NCBI GenBank assembly: GCA_030837395.1
Contig: JAUPKO010000760.1
Coordinates: 1-7,112, forward strand
Reading direction: 5' to 3'
DNA: 7,112 bases
Source of the DNA: Actinomycetota bacterium
Lineage (GTDB): Bacteria > Actinomycetota > Actinomycetes > S36-B12 > UBA10799
In this document: positions 1-6,490 of the stretch, in pieces
How positions within the stretch are numbered: position 1 is the stretch's first letter
Layout: each line of letters opens with the position of its first letter
Position numbers and translations under genes: made by a program
The notes under the pieces: generated by a model
Told to the model about the DNA's origin: nothing
Database searches by the model: none
The model's input: only the letters and a program-made list of their open reading frames with translations

Positions 1-179
1 ATCTGCCTTTCGTCCCAGCCCCGCACAGGTTTCTCCGAGGCCGCTGCGCCGTGTGTGGTGCGCCGGAAAGCCTTGAGCGCGAAGGTCGCGAGAACTACGC
101 CTACTCGTTTATCCACGACGCGTACCCGACGAAAGAAATGAAGGACATGAAGTTCGACATCATCGTCACCAACCCTCCC

Positions 180-201
180 TTCCGTAAAATGTCGGTGTGT
201 T
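180..201. other. Candidate left attachment junction of the element
   Basis: Bases up to 182 encode the conserved NPPF motif of the disrupted methyltransferase, and the ginA-like gene starts at 202. The recombination point must therefore fall in or near CGTAAAATGTCGG (183-195). The exact crossover cannot be fixed without an uninterrupted homologue or the other junction. A related string, CGTCAAAACCGG, occurs at 6136-6147 downstream of the recombinase operon. The resemblance is too weak to call an attachment repeat. Confidence 0.45.
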
Positions 202-257
202 GTGGCAGCTTCTGTTGCTGTGGAACAACACGACGACTCTCGCTGGAGGTTGTGTTG
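196..257. repeat. Cluster of TGTGTTG repeats and an imperfect hairpin at the left end
   Basis: TGTGTTG occurs at 196-202 and again in direct orientation at 251-257. GTGTTGT (197-203) also pairs perfectly with ACAACAC (225-231). Inside these arms CAGC (206-209) pairs with GCTG (217-220) around a 7-base centre. The structure covers the GTG start of the first recombinase gene. Short repeats in mixed orientation at an element end are typical of recombinase binding sites. A fold that limits translation of the first recombinase is another possibility. Both are inference. Confidence 0.4.
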
Positions 258-1704
258 GGCGCGGCAGCCTAGCCGGTCGTATACCGCGAGGTCCTATGTC
301 CTTGCCGACTTCCCGGATCTGGCAGAGCGTGAGGTTGCGCTCGGAATTCGTCCTGGGCAGCCATTTCTCCTGATGGCCGATGGTCGGCCGGACGTTGAGG
401 TTCTGGAGTTCTTCCGGTCGGTGGCGTTCCAGTCGTTGGCTGGCGGGTCGCAGGAGTCCTACGCTCCGGACATCCAGCTGTTTCTCTCTTTCCTGTCCGT
501 TCAAGGCATCGACTGGAGGGCTGCCACATTCGAGCATCTTGCGGACTATGAATTCTGGCGCCGTCGCGACCAGCAGAATACGGATCGTGTTGGAGCGGCG
601 ACATTTTCACGGGATCTGGCGGCAATCAAGAAGTTCTACGACTGGCAGCAGTGGCGTGGCAACGTGGTTGTTTCTCCTGTCGCCCGGCGCAAGTCCAACT
701 CGGCTGGGGACTCGGCATCCACGCGGTTGAAACCGAGCGCTGTCCGATCGGTCCAATTGAAGTGGCTGACGCCACGGGCCTACAAACGCTGGCGCGACGT
801 CGGCCTCGGTGGCTACTGCGGCGACGGCCGGAGGGACGCGACTTGGCGAGGACGCAACGACGGCCGGAATCTGGCATTCACCGAGGTGCTGTGGTCGAGC
901 GGACTGCGACTGCGTGAGGCCGGAACGCTGGTCCTGGGAGAAATCCCCAGCGCTGAGGTCCAAGTGCGTTACGCCAAGGCCCGGATAGGGCAAGCGGTCG
1001 CGAAGGGTCGCGGCCGTGAATTCTGGATCAGCACCGCCGCGCTGAAACATATTGACAACTATGCCATTTCAACCCGAGCGGCAGCAGTTCACCGGGCCCA
1101 ATCCGAAGGGCGTTACGAGGCGCTGACCGACATCAAGATCGTCGACACGGTGGACCATCACCGCCGCGTCCACTTCACCAACCGGGACGGAACCAAGGGG
1201 ACGGTACCGCTGGACAGTCTCGACGCGAGGGATCGGCTCAACTTCTACACCGCCACTGATCGCGGGCTTGAACCATGGATGATCTGGCTGTCCGAAGCCG
1301 GCCTTCCGCTGCCGTACCGCACCTGGGAGGCGATCTTCTCCACGGCGAACAAGCGGTGTCAGACCCTTGGGGTAGACATCCATTGTCATCCGCATATGCT
1401 GCGCCATTCGTTCGCCCTGAGGATGTTGGTCACGTTGATCTACGCACACGAACGCAAGATGGGCATCACTCCCGCCGAACGGCGCGAGTATCGTCACATC
1501 TTTGGCGACCCTTGGGTTTTGGTTCAAACGCTGCTGGGCCACGCCAGCCTGGAAACTACCCGCAACTGCTACCTCGAACCGGTGTCGGGCCTGCAGGTGG
1601 ACCTGTTCCTCAATGACGACGTGGCCGAAGATACATCGATCTCCGACTTCATCACGCACATCGCGACGTCGGCTCCCGGAATCGTCGACACCGAGGAGCT
1701 GTGA
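202..1704 (+). CDS. Site-specific tyrosine recombinase, GinA/TnpA-type (first of three)
   Basis: This 500-aa cytoplasmic integrase is expected to cut and rejoin the element's attachment sites together with the next two recombinases. A SAM-like core-binding domain is likely at about residues 86-165 (SYAPDIQLFLSFL onward). The catalytic domain keeps the full signature: Arg236 in SSGLRLRE, a candidate beta-hairpin Lys268 in VAKGRG, His398 and Arg401 in HMLRHSF, His447 in LLGHAS, and the Tyr457 nucleophile in NCYLEP. It is therefore the most canonical of the three enzymes. GTG at 202 is the first possible start after in-frame stops at 139 and 148. No strong ribosome binding site precedes it, and GTG at 220 is an alternative. 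Its stop at 1702-1704 abuts the next start. No room for a promoter exists between the inferred junction and the start. The tyrosine recombinase call is firm; the GinA name rests on operon architecture. Confidence 0.9.
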   Translation: MAASVAVEQHDDSRWRLCWARQPSRSYTARSYVLADFPDLAEREVALGIRPGQPFLLMADGRPDVEVLEFFRSVAFQSLAGGSQESYAPDIQLFLSFLSVQGIDWRAATFEHLADYEFWRRRDQQNTDRVGAATFSRDLAAIKKFYDWQQWRGNVVVSPVARRKSNSAGDSASTRLKPSAVRSVQLKWLTPRAYKRWRDVGLGGYCGDGRRDATWRGRNDGRNLAFTEVLWSSGLRLREAGTLVLGEIPSAEVQVRYAKARIGQAVAKGRGREFWISTAALKHIDNYAISTRAAAVHRAQSEGRYEALTDIKIVDTVDHHRRVHFTNRDGTKGTVPLDSLDARDRLNFYTATDRGLEPWMIWLSEAGLPLPYRTWEAIFSTANKRCQTLGVDIHCHPHMLRHSFALRMLVTLIYAHERKMGITPAERREYRHIFGDPWVLVQTLLGHASLETTRNCYLEPVSGLQVDLFLNDDVAEDTSISDFITHIATSAPGIVDTEEL

Positions 1705-3528
1705 GTGGCGGCCTCGCGTAGGACAGCGGCACTGCCCGCGGGCAAGTACGCCCGACCCACCCCGGTAGACCCTGAGCTTCGGCAGCTCCGCTTCACCGAC
1801 GAGGCGGGACGCACGAGGACATTCTCATTCGATGACGTCCACGGCCCCGTTGAACTGATCGACGACCTGGTCACCGCACTGGCGAATGGTTCCCAATCCG
1901 GTGGCCGTTGGCGCACACTGGCCACCGTTGACGCGGCGGTGAGCGCCGCGCGGCAATTGATCACCTACCTGGGTACGGAGTTCCCGGCCGTCCACTCGAT
2001 CACCGATTTCGGTCCCGAGGTGTGGTGGGCGTGGCGGGCTGCCAAGGAAAGTCAGTCCCGCTGGCCGGGGCAAGTGAATCTCATGCGGACCGTACTGGCG
2101 GAGTCGCTGCGTCTTCCCGAAACCACACGGAAGGCGATGCGCGCGAAGGCCGTGAAGCCTCGGAAACGGCTGCCGGAGAACGATTCCTACAGTCGCGACG
2201 AGTTCGGACGGATCCGCAGGGCCGCCAAGGGCGAGGTACGTCAAGCGCTCCGAAGAATCCGGACCAACACCGAAAGGCTGCACCGGTACCGCGAGGCTGG
2301 CGATGTCGGTGATGGAATTATGTTCAAGGCCGGCGGGTCGCGGTGGAGCACCGGATCGCTCCTGGAGTATCTGTCACGAAACGGGATGCTTCCCTCGCAG
2401 TACCTTGCGAACCGAGTGGTCCTGAAGGGCTGCTTCGACCTGGCCGGTGTGTCGAGTCCGGCGCAGGCACTGTTCCCGTCGATCCGGGAAATCTATTGCT
2501 TGATGGTGCTTCTCGTGTGCGAGCGAGGATTCAACCTCTCGGTCATGGACAACCTCACCGCGACCTCATTCAGGGCATCCGATGGTGCCAGCGAAGACTC
2601 GGTATACACCGTCAACACCGACAAACCGAGAAGAGGAACCAAGCGCTACAACGCCGAAATCCTCGCCGGCGACGCCGGAAAACTGTGGGAGAACGCTGTC
2701 AGCTTGACCCAGCCATGCCGCACGGCACTCGCGGAGCTCGGAACCCCGTCGGACAAGTTGCTTATCGCCCACCGGCACAAGAACCTCACCGACGGTGGCC
2801 CGTTCCGGCAGGAATGGTTGACCGCGGGTATCGGCGATCACTGCATGGCCGATGCGGGCCTGCTGGCCGACGACGGGACACCGTTGCGGGTGAGTCTGCG
2901 ACGGCTGCGGTTGTCCGAGCAGGTGTTGAACCAACATGCCCGGCAGAACAGTGAATCGGTCAGCGAAGACACCTACCGCGCCCCCGATCCGGCCACCGCA
3001 GCAGGGGCTGCCGACACCATCATCGACGGACAGGCCGATGCCGTCGCCCATGCCAAAGCCACGGTTGCGATCCGCTCGCTGAGCGCCGCCGAAGTGACTG
3101 CGGCACGCGGAGACCCGGAAACTGCCGCGACACAGCTCGGTGTCCCGGTGCCGACGCTGAAGCTGCTGCTTGCCGGAAGCCTCGACACCGCCACCACCGC
3201 GTGCGTCGATTTCTTGAACAGCCCTTTTGCCGCCACCGCGGGCGAGCCGTGCCCGGCTTCGTTCTTTGCCTGTTTTACCTGCACGAACGCGGTCGTCACT
3301 CCCGATCACCTGCCGCGGCTCATCACGCTGCTCGATGCCCTCGACAATGTCGCCACCCTAGTTGCGCCGGCCCGGTGGGAGACGGACTACCGGGACCACT
3401 TCGCCCGACTGCAAGCGATTCTCGATCAGAACGCAACGAACGCCGAGATTGACGATGCCCGCCGCCATGTCACCGACACTGACCGCGAAGTCGTCATTGC
3501 GCTCATCGGAAGGAATCTCGACGCGTGA
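1705..3528 (+). CDS. Divergent tyrosine-recombinase-family protein, GinB/TnpB-type (second of three), with altered catalytic boxes
   Basis: This 607-aa protein is the middle member of the recombinase trio. A GAGGAG ribosome binding site at 1693-1698 precedes the GTG start, which directly follows the upstream stop, so translation is probably coupled. Residues about 75-115 look like a core-binding helix bundle. The catalytic boxes are recognisable but altered. Box I reads ERGFNLSVM, with Asn277 where Arg is normal. Box II reads RRLR (399-402), with Arg in place of the usual His. Then come His411 in NQHARQN and a candidate nucleophile Tyr424 in SEDTY, and the box II to Tyr distance is only 22 residues. 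A Cys cluster (Cys516, Cys523, Cys526) near the C-terminus looks like a metal-binding knuckle. In GInts all four gin products are reported as needed for integration and excision, so an architectural or partner role is plausible. The family call is good; its catalytic competence is doubtful. Confidence 0.82.
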   Translation: MAASRRTAALPAGKYARPTPVDPELRQLRFTDEAGRTRTFSFDDVHGPVELIDDLVTALANGSQSGGRWRTLATVDAAVSAARQLITYLGTEFPAVHSITDFGPEVWWAWRAAKESQSRWPGQVNLMRTVLAESLRLPETTRKAMRAKAVKPRKRLPENDSYSRDEFGRIRRAAKGEVRQALRRIRTNTERLHRYREAGDVGDGIMFKAGGSRWSTGSLLEYLSRNGMLPSQYLANRVVLKGCFDLAGVSSPAQALFPSIREIYCLMVLLVCERGFNLSVMDNLTATSFRASDGASEDSVYTVNTDKPRRGTKRYNAEILAGDAGKLWENAVSLTQPCRTALAELGTPSDKLLIAHRHKNLTDGGPFRQEWLTAGIGDHCMADAGLLADDGTPLRVSLRRLRLSEQVLNQHARQNSESVSEDTYRAPDPATAAGAADTIIDGQADAVAHAKATVAIRSLSAAEVTAARGDPETAATQLGVPVPTLKLLLAGSLDTATTACVDFLNSPFAATAGEPCPASFFACFTCTNAVVTPDHLPRLITLLDALDNVATLVAPARWETDYRDHFARLQAILDQNATNAEIDDARRHVTDTDREVVIALIGRNLDA

Positions 3529-5672
3529 GCACTGCAGCCGCCAACTCCTGGCCACAGCAGACTGGTCAGCTTGAACTTGGCGACAGTGACCTGGTCATCG
3601 CCGACATCGAGCGGGTGCCGGAAGAACGGCGAAGACTTCTCGCCAGCGTGGGCGACAACCGCTGGGATCTCACACCATTGGTGCACAAACAGACCGTGGC
3701 GGGCATCGCGTTGAGCGTCGTCTTCGACACCTTCCCGCCGCGCTATGTCGCCACGGCCAAGCGATTGATCTGGGCAAGCATCAACAAGCCGACACCGGTC
3801 GAGGACCTGGAACGCTCCTCGGCAGCGCGCAGTCAACTCGCCCCGTCCACCGTTTGCGCGTTCGCGCGACTCCTGCGGCGATGGATGACCTGGCTGGCAG
3901 AGAAGGATATTTACGAGTTCAGCGCGGTCACCGACGCCACCTACGACGAATATGCCGAGCACCTCAAACGACACCGCGCCTCACGCGAGACCGTGGGCTA
4001 CATGCTCTTCGCCGTCACCCGTGCCTGGCTTTACGCTCCCTACCTTCCCGAAGCCGACCGCCTCGCACGCCCACCATGGGAGAACAGCCAAATCGGACGC
4101 GCGTCCGTGCTCGGCCCTGCGAACTGGTCAAGCGAGAACAAGACAACCCCTATTCATCCGCAGACGATGGCAGGCCTACTGGTGTGGGCGATGCGCTTCG
4201 TCACCGACTTCAGCGACGACATCCTTACCGCAAAGGCACTGAAAGCGACGCCTTGCGATGTCCCGCCGAGCCTCCAAGGGCTCACGCACTACCAACGGTT
4301 CCGTGCCTATGCCGAAAAGCGTCGTCAAGGGTCGCAGACGGTACCTGGGTGGGTGGCTCCCAATCGGCCGCACATGCGCTCTCTGGCAAAGGGATTCATC
4401 GGCTGGCAGCTCGGTCTATCTCCCCAAGAAACCAAGTCGATCGGCCCGCATTACCTGGCAGCGGACCTGGCACCGAGCGACGAAGCGCACTTGCCCATGC
4501 CGATCACAGGCTCCATCGACGGGAAAGCCTGGACACCCGCGATCACCTTCTATGAGGTCGAGGAGCTATGCCGCCACTTGGCGACCGCCGCGTTCATCGT
4601 CGTCGCCTACCTGACCGGAATGCGCGGGGAGGAGTGCCGCGCACTGGAGCGCGGATGCTGCCGGTCCCACACCGACCCCACGACCGGGCAACTCCACTAC
4701 CGCATTCACGGAAGGACCTTTAAGGGAGCACTTGACCAGTCGGGCAACGCAATACCCGCCGGTGTCGAGCGAGAACAACCCTGGCTAGCCATCGCACCCG
4801 TAGCGAAGGCCGTCGCCGTGATCGAAGCACTGAACCCCACCACCCAACTACTGTTTCCGACCGACGCCTTCTCGAGCTGGTCCCGCGTTGCAAACGCAGG
4901 AAAGTCCGTCCACCCGCGCATGGTCCGCGACCGCATCCAAGACTTGATCGATTGGAGCAATAGCGCCGCCGTGAGGCTCGAACGTCCTCACGAAGTGATC
5001 CCTGCCGACCCCGAGGAAGCCGTGACCGTCAAGCGTTTCAGGCGAACGTTGGCCTGGTTCATCTACCGCAAACCTGGCGGCCGAGTAGCCCTCGGTGTGC
5101 AGTACGGACACCTGCGCGGCTACACCACCGACGGCTACGGATCACGGGTCGCCAGCGGCCTCAGAGACGTCTTCCCGATGGAGGAAGCCCTCGCCCGAGC
5201 CGACTACCTCGAAGACGCACACCAGCGCCTCGAAAACGGTGAGCACGTCAGCGGCCCGGCCGCCGACCGATACACCCAGTCCGTCCACCTCTTCGACCGG
5301 CAATTCCGCGGCCGCTACATGAGCAACAAGCAGGCAGCCGCCCTACGCACCAACCCCCAACTGCGCATCTACGACAACCCGCAACAGTTCGTCACCTGCT
5401 GCTACGACCAATCCAAGGCTCTATGCCACCCCGACCGGCAGGTCACGGCAAGCCAGCACCGCTCACCTGATGTCTCACACTGCCAACCCGGATGCGGAAA
5501 CATCGCCCGAACCGACCAGAACGTCATCCAAATCCGGGACGCCATCGCTCAGCACGAGGCCGAGATCGACTCGACCACAACGCCGATACCGCTACGCGGC
5601 CGGCTCGAACAACGCATCAATGCCCTCCAAGCCATCGTCGACGAGCATCAAAACAATGAGAAGGCGCGATGA
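3525..5672 (+). CDS. Large tyrosine recombinase, GinC-type (third of three), with Cys-rich C-terminal module
   Basis: This 715-aa integrase starts at GTG 3525, overlapping the previous stop by four bases (GTGA). GGAAGGA at 3508-3514 serves as ribosome binding site. A probable core-binding domain lies at about residues 105-155 (STVCAFARLLRRWMTWL onward). The catalytic signature is Arg367 in LTGMRGEE, Lys503 and Arg506 in KRFRRT (Lys where His is usual), His529 in YGHLRG, and the Tyr538 nucleophile in TTDGY. Beyond the catalytic domain is an extension of about 175 residues. It holds Cys625/Cys626, Cys634, His652/Cys653 and Cys657, a likely zinc-binding module, and then a charged helical tail (about 668-715) that may form a coiled coil. 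This length is far above the 300-400 residues usual for phage integrases but fits GInt/Tn554-like recombinases. The recombinase call is firm; the function of the extension is unknown. Confidence 0.88.
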   Translation: MSTAAANSWPQQTGQLELGDSDLVIADIERVPEERRRLLASVGDNRWDLTPLVHKQTVAGIALSVVFDTFPPRYVATAKRLIWASINKPTPVEDLERSSAARSQLAPSTVCAFARLLRRWMTWLAEKDIYEFSAVTDATYDEYAEHLKRHRASRETVGYMLFAVTRAWLYAPYLPEADRLARPPWENSQIGRASVLGPANWSSENKTTPIHPQTMAGLLVWAMRFVTDFSDDILTAKALKATPCDVPPSLQGLTHYQRFRAYAEKRRQGSQTVPGWVAPNRPHMRSLAKGFIGWQLGLSPQETKSIGPHYLAADLAPSDEAHLPMPITGSIDGKAWTPAITFYEVEELCRHLATAAFIVVAYLTGMRGEECRALERGCCRSHTDPTTGQLHYRIHGRTFKGALDQSGNAIPAGVEREQPWLAIAPVAKAVAVIEALNPTTQLLFPTDAFSSWSRVANAGKSVHPRMVRDRIQDLIDWSNSAAVRLERPHEVIPADPEEAVTVKRFRRTLAWFIYRKPGGRVALGVQYGHLRGYTTDGYGSRVASGLRDVFPMEEALARADYLEDAHQRLENGEHVSGPAADRYTQSVHLFDRQFRGRYMSNKQAAALRTNPQLRIYDNPQQFVTCCYDQSKALCHPDRQVTASQHRSPDVSHCQPGCGNIARTDQNVIQIRDAIAQHEAEIDSTTTPIPLRGRLEQRINALQAIVDEHQNNEKAR

Positions 5673-6088
5673 CCGATCAGGCCGACGAGCATGTGCGCCG
5701 CGCGATCCGCGACGCCATGGATCGACTCATCGCCGGCAAACCACTGCATTCCGACGGCAAGCTCACCGTGAAGTCACTCGCCGAGGAGGCAGGCGTCAAA
5801 CGGTGGCTGCTGACACATCGGCACACCGACCTGCAGGACGAGTTCCGGGTGCGCATCGCGAACACGGACGTAGAGCCGCCGGTGATTCGCGTGTTGCAGG
5901 AAGAGAAGGTGGCAGCTGCGAGGAAGGTGAAGGAGCTGACCGCCGACGTCACCGCACTCACCGCGACGATCCACCAACTCGAGCGCATCATTCAGGTGCT
6001 GGCCCTGGAGAACCAGAACCTCGGGGCCGTCCGAGCTGTTCAGGGCAAAGTCGTAACCCTGACCACCACAAGAGGCGCCCCAGGCTGA
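5669..6088 (+). CDS. Small helix-turn-helix/coiled-coil accessory protein, GinD/TnpC-type
   Basis: This 139-aa protein is the last gene of the recombination operon. Its ATG overlaps the upstream TGA (ATGA), and GAGAAGG at 5658-5664 is the ribosome binding site. Residues about 32-52 (LTVKSLAEEAGVKRWLLTH) look like a DNA-binding helix-turn-helix. Residues about 72-118 are a long helix with clean heptads (Leu90, Val94, Leu97, Ile101, Leu104, Ile108, Leu111, Leu118), which predicts a dimeric coiled coil. Position and size match GinD of GInts and TnpC of Tn554 (about 125 aa). Those proteins are needed for, or influence, recombination without being recombinases. It may bind the element ends and hold the recombinases together, or set recombination direction; this is inference. 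It could also regulate the operon. Confidence 0.75.
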   Translation: MTDQADEHVRRAIRDAMDRLIAGKPLHSDGKLTVKSLAEEAGVKRWLLTHRHTDLQDEFRVRIANTDVEPPVIRVLQEEKVAAARKVKELTADVTALTATIHQLERIIQVLALENQNLGAVRAVQGKVVTLTTTRGAPG

Positions 6089-6104
6089 TCGTGGAGCGGG
6101 GTGG

Positions 6105-6151
6105 GATGCCGGCGTCTTCGATATCTTGTCGATAGCGTCAAAACCGGCATC
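6105..6151. promoter_or_regulatory. 47-bp interrupted palindrome between the recombinase operon and the BREX-side genes
   Basis: Outer arms GATGCCGG (6105-6112) and CCGGCATC (6144-6151) are perfect inverted repeats. A second pair, TATC (6122-6125) and GATA (6131-6134), shares exactly the same centre at base 6128. CG at 6119-6120 and CG at 6136-6137 add a further symmetric pair. The spacers between outer and inner arms are nine bases on each side. No T-run follows, so a standard intrinsic terminator is unlikely. A dimeric repressor operator, a recombinase or accessory-protein site, or a weak terminator of the upstream operon are all possible. Confidence 0.5.
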
Positions 6152-6154
6152 ATC

Positions 6155-6184
6155 CTCGGCTAAGCTCGGCCAAACTCGGTCACA
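6155..6184. repeat. Three tandem 10-bp CTCGG repeats upstream of the small HTH gene
   Basis: The units are CTCGGCTAAG, CTCGGCCAAA and CTCGGTCACA, directly adjacent and with an invariant CTCGG head. The 10-base period places each head on nearly the same face of the helix. They end 35 bases before the start of the HTH gene, a usual place for an operator. An iteron-like binding site for that HTH protein is a reasonable guess. The intergenic region 6089-6219 otherwise shows no gene. Confidence 0.45.
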
Positions 6185-6203
6185 CCGGGATTGTTGCCGA
6201 AGC

Positions 6204-6208
6204 GGAGG
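6204..6208 (+). promoter_or_regulatory. Ribosome binding site of the small HTH gene
   Basis: GGAGG lies 11 bases before the ATG at 6220. It supports that start and rules against the longer overlapping frame that begins at 6191. Confidence 0.6.
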
Positions 6209-6219
6209 TTGCCATCGTC

Positions 6220-6420
6220 ATGTCTGAGCCCTGGTTGTCCGCCGACGATATCTCCACCCACCTCGGCGTCACAAAGGACACCGTCTACCTGTGGATCGCC
6301 GACAAGGCGATGCCCGCCCACAAGGTCGGCCGCCTGTGGAAATTTCAGGCGAGCGAGGTCGACGACTGGGTCCGAGGCGGGGGTGCTGAGACGACGGGCG
6401 AGGCGAGCTCTCCCAGCTAA
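6220..6420 (+). CDS. Small excisionase/MerR-type helix-turn-helix DNA-binding protein, likely BREX-locus regulator
   Basis: This 66-aa protein is almost entirely one winged-helix DNA-binding domain of the excisionase/MerR-like HTH_17 type. The helix-turn-helix is WLSADDISTHLGVTKDTVYLWI (residues 5-26), and the wing KVGRLWKF (35-42) precedes the closing helix SEVDDWVR. ATG 6220 is chosen because of the GGAGG at 6204-6208. Small proteins of this kind are common beside BREX and other defence loci, and they also occur as excisionases of mobile elements. The gene is separated from the recombinase operon by 131 bases, and brxA follows after 70 bases. I therefore favour a role in controlling the BREX operon, possibly through the repeats just upstream. 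A recombination directionality factor for the island is the main alternative. The 70-base gap to brxA (6421-6490) is relatively AT-rich and could hold a promoter, but no convincing -35/-10 pair was found. Confidence 0.8.
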   Translation: MSEPWLSADDISTHLGVTKDTVYLWIADKAMPAHKVGRLWKFQASEVDDWVRGGGAETTGEASSPS

Positions 6421-6476
6421 ACAGCCTTCAATCTTTGTCTGTCGGGTTCGCTATCTTGATCGACTTGCAAATTGCC

Positions 6477-6485
6477 GGAAGGGGG
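6477..6485 (+). promoter_or_regulatory. Ribosome binding site that fixes the brxA start
   Basis: GGAAGGGGG sits 5 bases before ATG 6491 and 8 bases before a second in-frame ATG at 6494. It decides against the far-upstream start at 6191, which would add a meaningless Pro/Ser/Arg-rich leader overlapping the HTH gene. Confidence 0.65.
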
Positions 6486-6490
6486 CAACG

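Larger units (their letters stand above)
3..272 (+). pseudogene. Truncated N6-adenine DNA methyltransferase / Eco57I-type restriction-modification gene, interrupted at catalytic motif IV
   Basis: The frame is open from base 3, so the real start lies left of the window; the GTG at 51 is only an internal codon. The translation contains a CAVCGAPE Cys pair, then YAYSFIHD, and ends in FDIIVTNPPF. NPPF is motif IV of N6-adenine methyltransferases, which forms the active site around the flipped adenine. The spacing of the Cys pair, the YAY-FIH stretch and the NPP motif recalls Eco57I-type methylase domains joined to helicase/endonuclease parts, a recollection I could not test by alignment. After NPPF (bases 171-182) the frame continues for about 29 meaningless codons, rich in Cys and Arg, to a TAG at 270-272. 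These lie over the ginA-like gene, which is read in another frame. I infer that the gene was cut by the element whose left end is near 183. The product would lack everything after motif IV and should be inactive. The family assignment is moderate; the methylase motif itself is clear. Confidence 0.62.

Noticed and set aside
51..272. A complete small gene of 73 codons starting at GTG 51
   Set aside because: The frame is open upstream to base 3 and carries methyltransferase sequence. The tail after 182 is an out-of-frame run-on into the recombinase gene, so it is a truncated gene and not a small protein.
607..3974. Long minus-strand frames opposite the recombinase genes
   Set aside because: They are typical antisense shadows in GC-rich coding DNA, with no recognisable domains or ribosome binding sites, and they overlap firmly identified genes.
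202..6088. A RIT (recombinase in trio) element
   Set aside because: RIT enzymes are much shorter (about 300-420 aa), and I know of no small HTH/coiled-coil fourth gene in them. Sizes of 500, 607, 715 and 139 aa fit the GInt/Tn554 type better.
5470..6135. A 221-codon + strand frame spanning the end of the third recombinase gene and the fourth gene
   Set aside because: It has Arg/Pro/Ser/Thr-rich low-complexity composition typical of a wrong frame, and it fully overlaps two better supported genes.
6136..6147. CGTCAAAACCGG as a right-hand copy of the left junction CGTAAAATGTCGG (183-195)
   Set aside because: It needs a gap and mismatches, and no methyltransferase continuation follows it. If real, it would bound only the recombinase operon. 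Kept as a possibility but not called.
6181..6187. CACACCG as terminal inverted repeat of CGGTGTG (193-199)
   Set aside because: Only seven bases match, and neighbouring bases do not extend the match. Tn554-like elements generally lack terminal inverted repeats, so this is likely chance.
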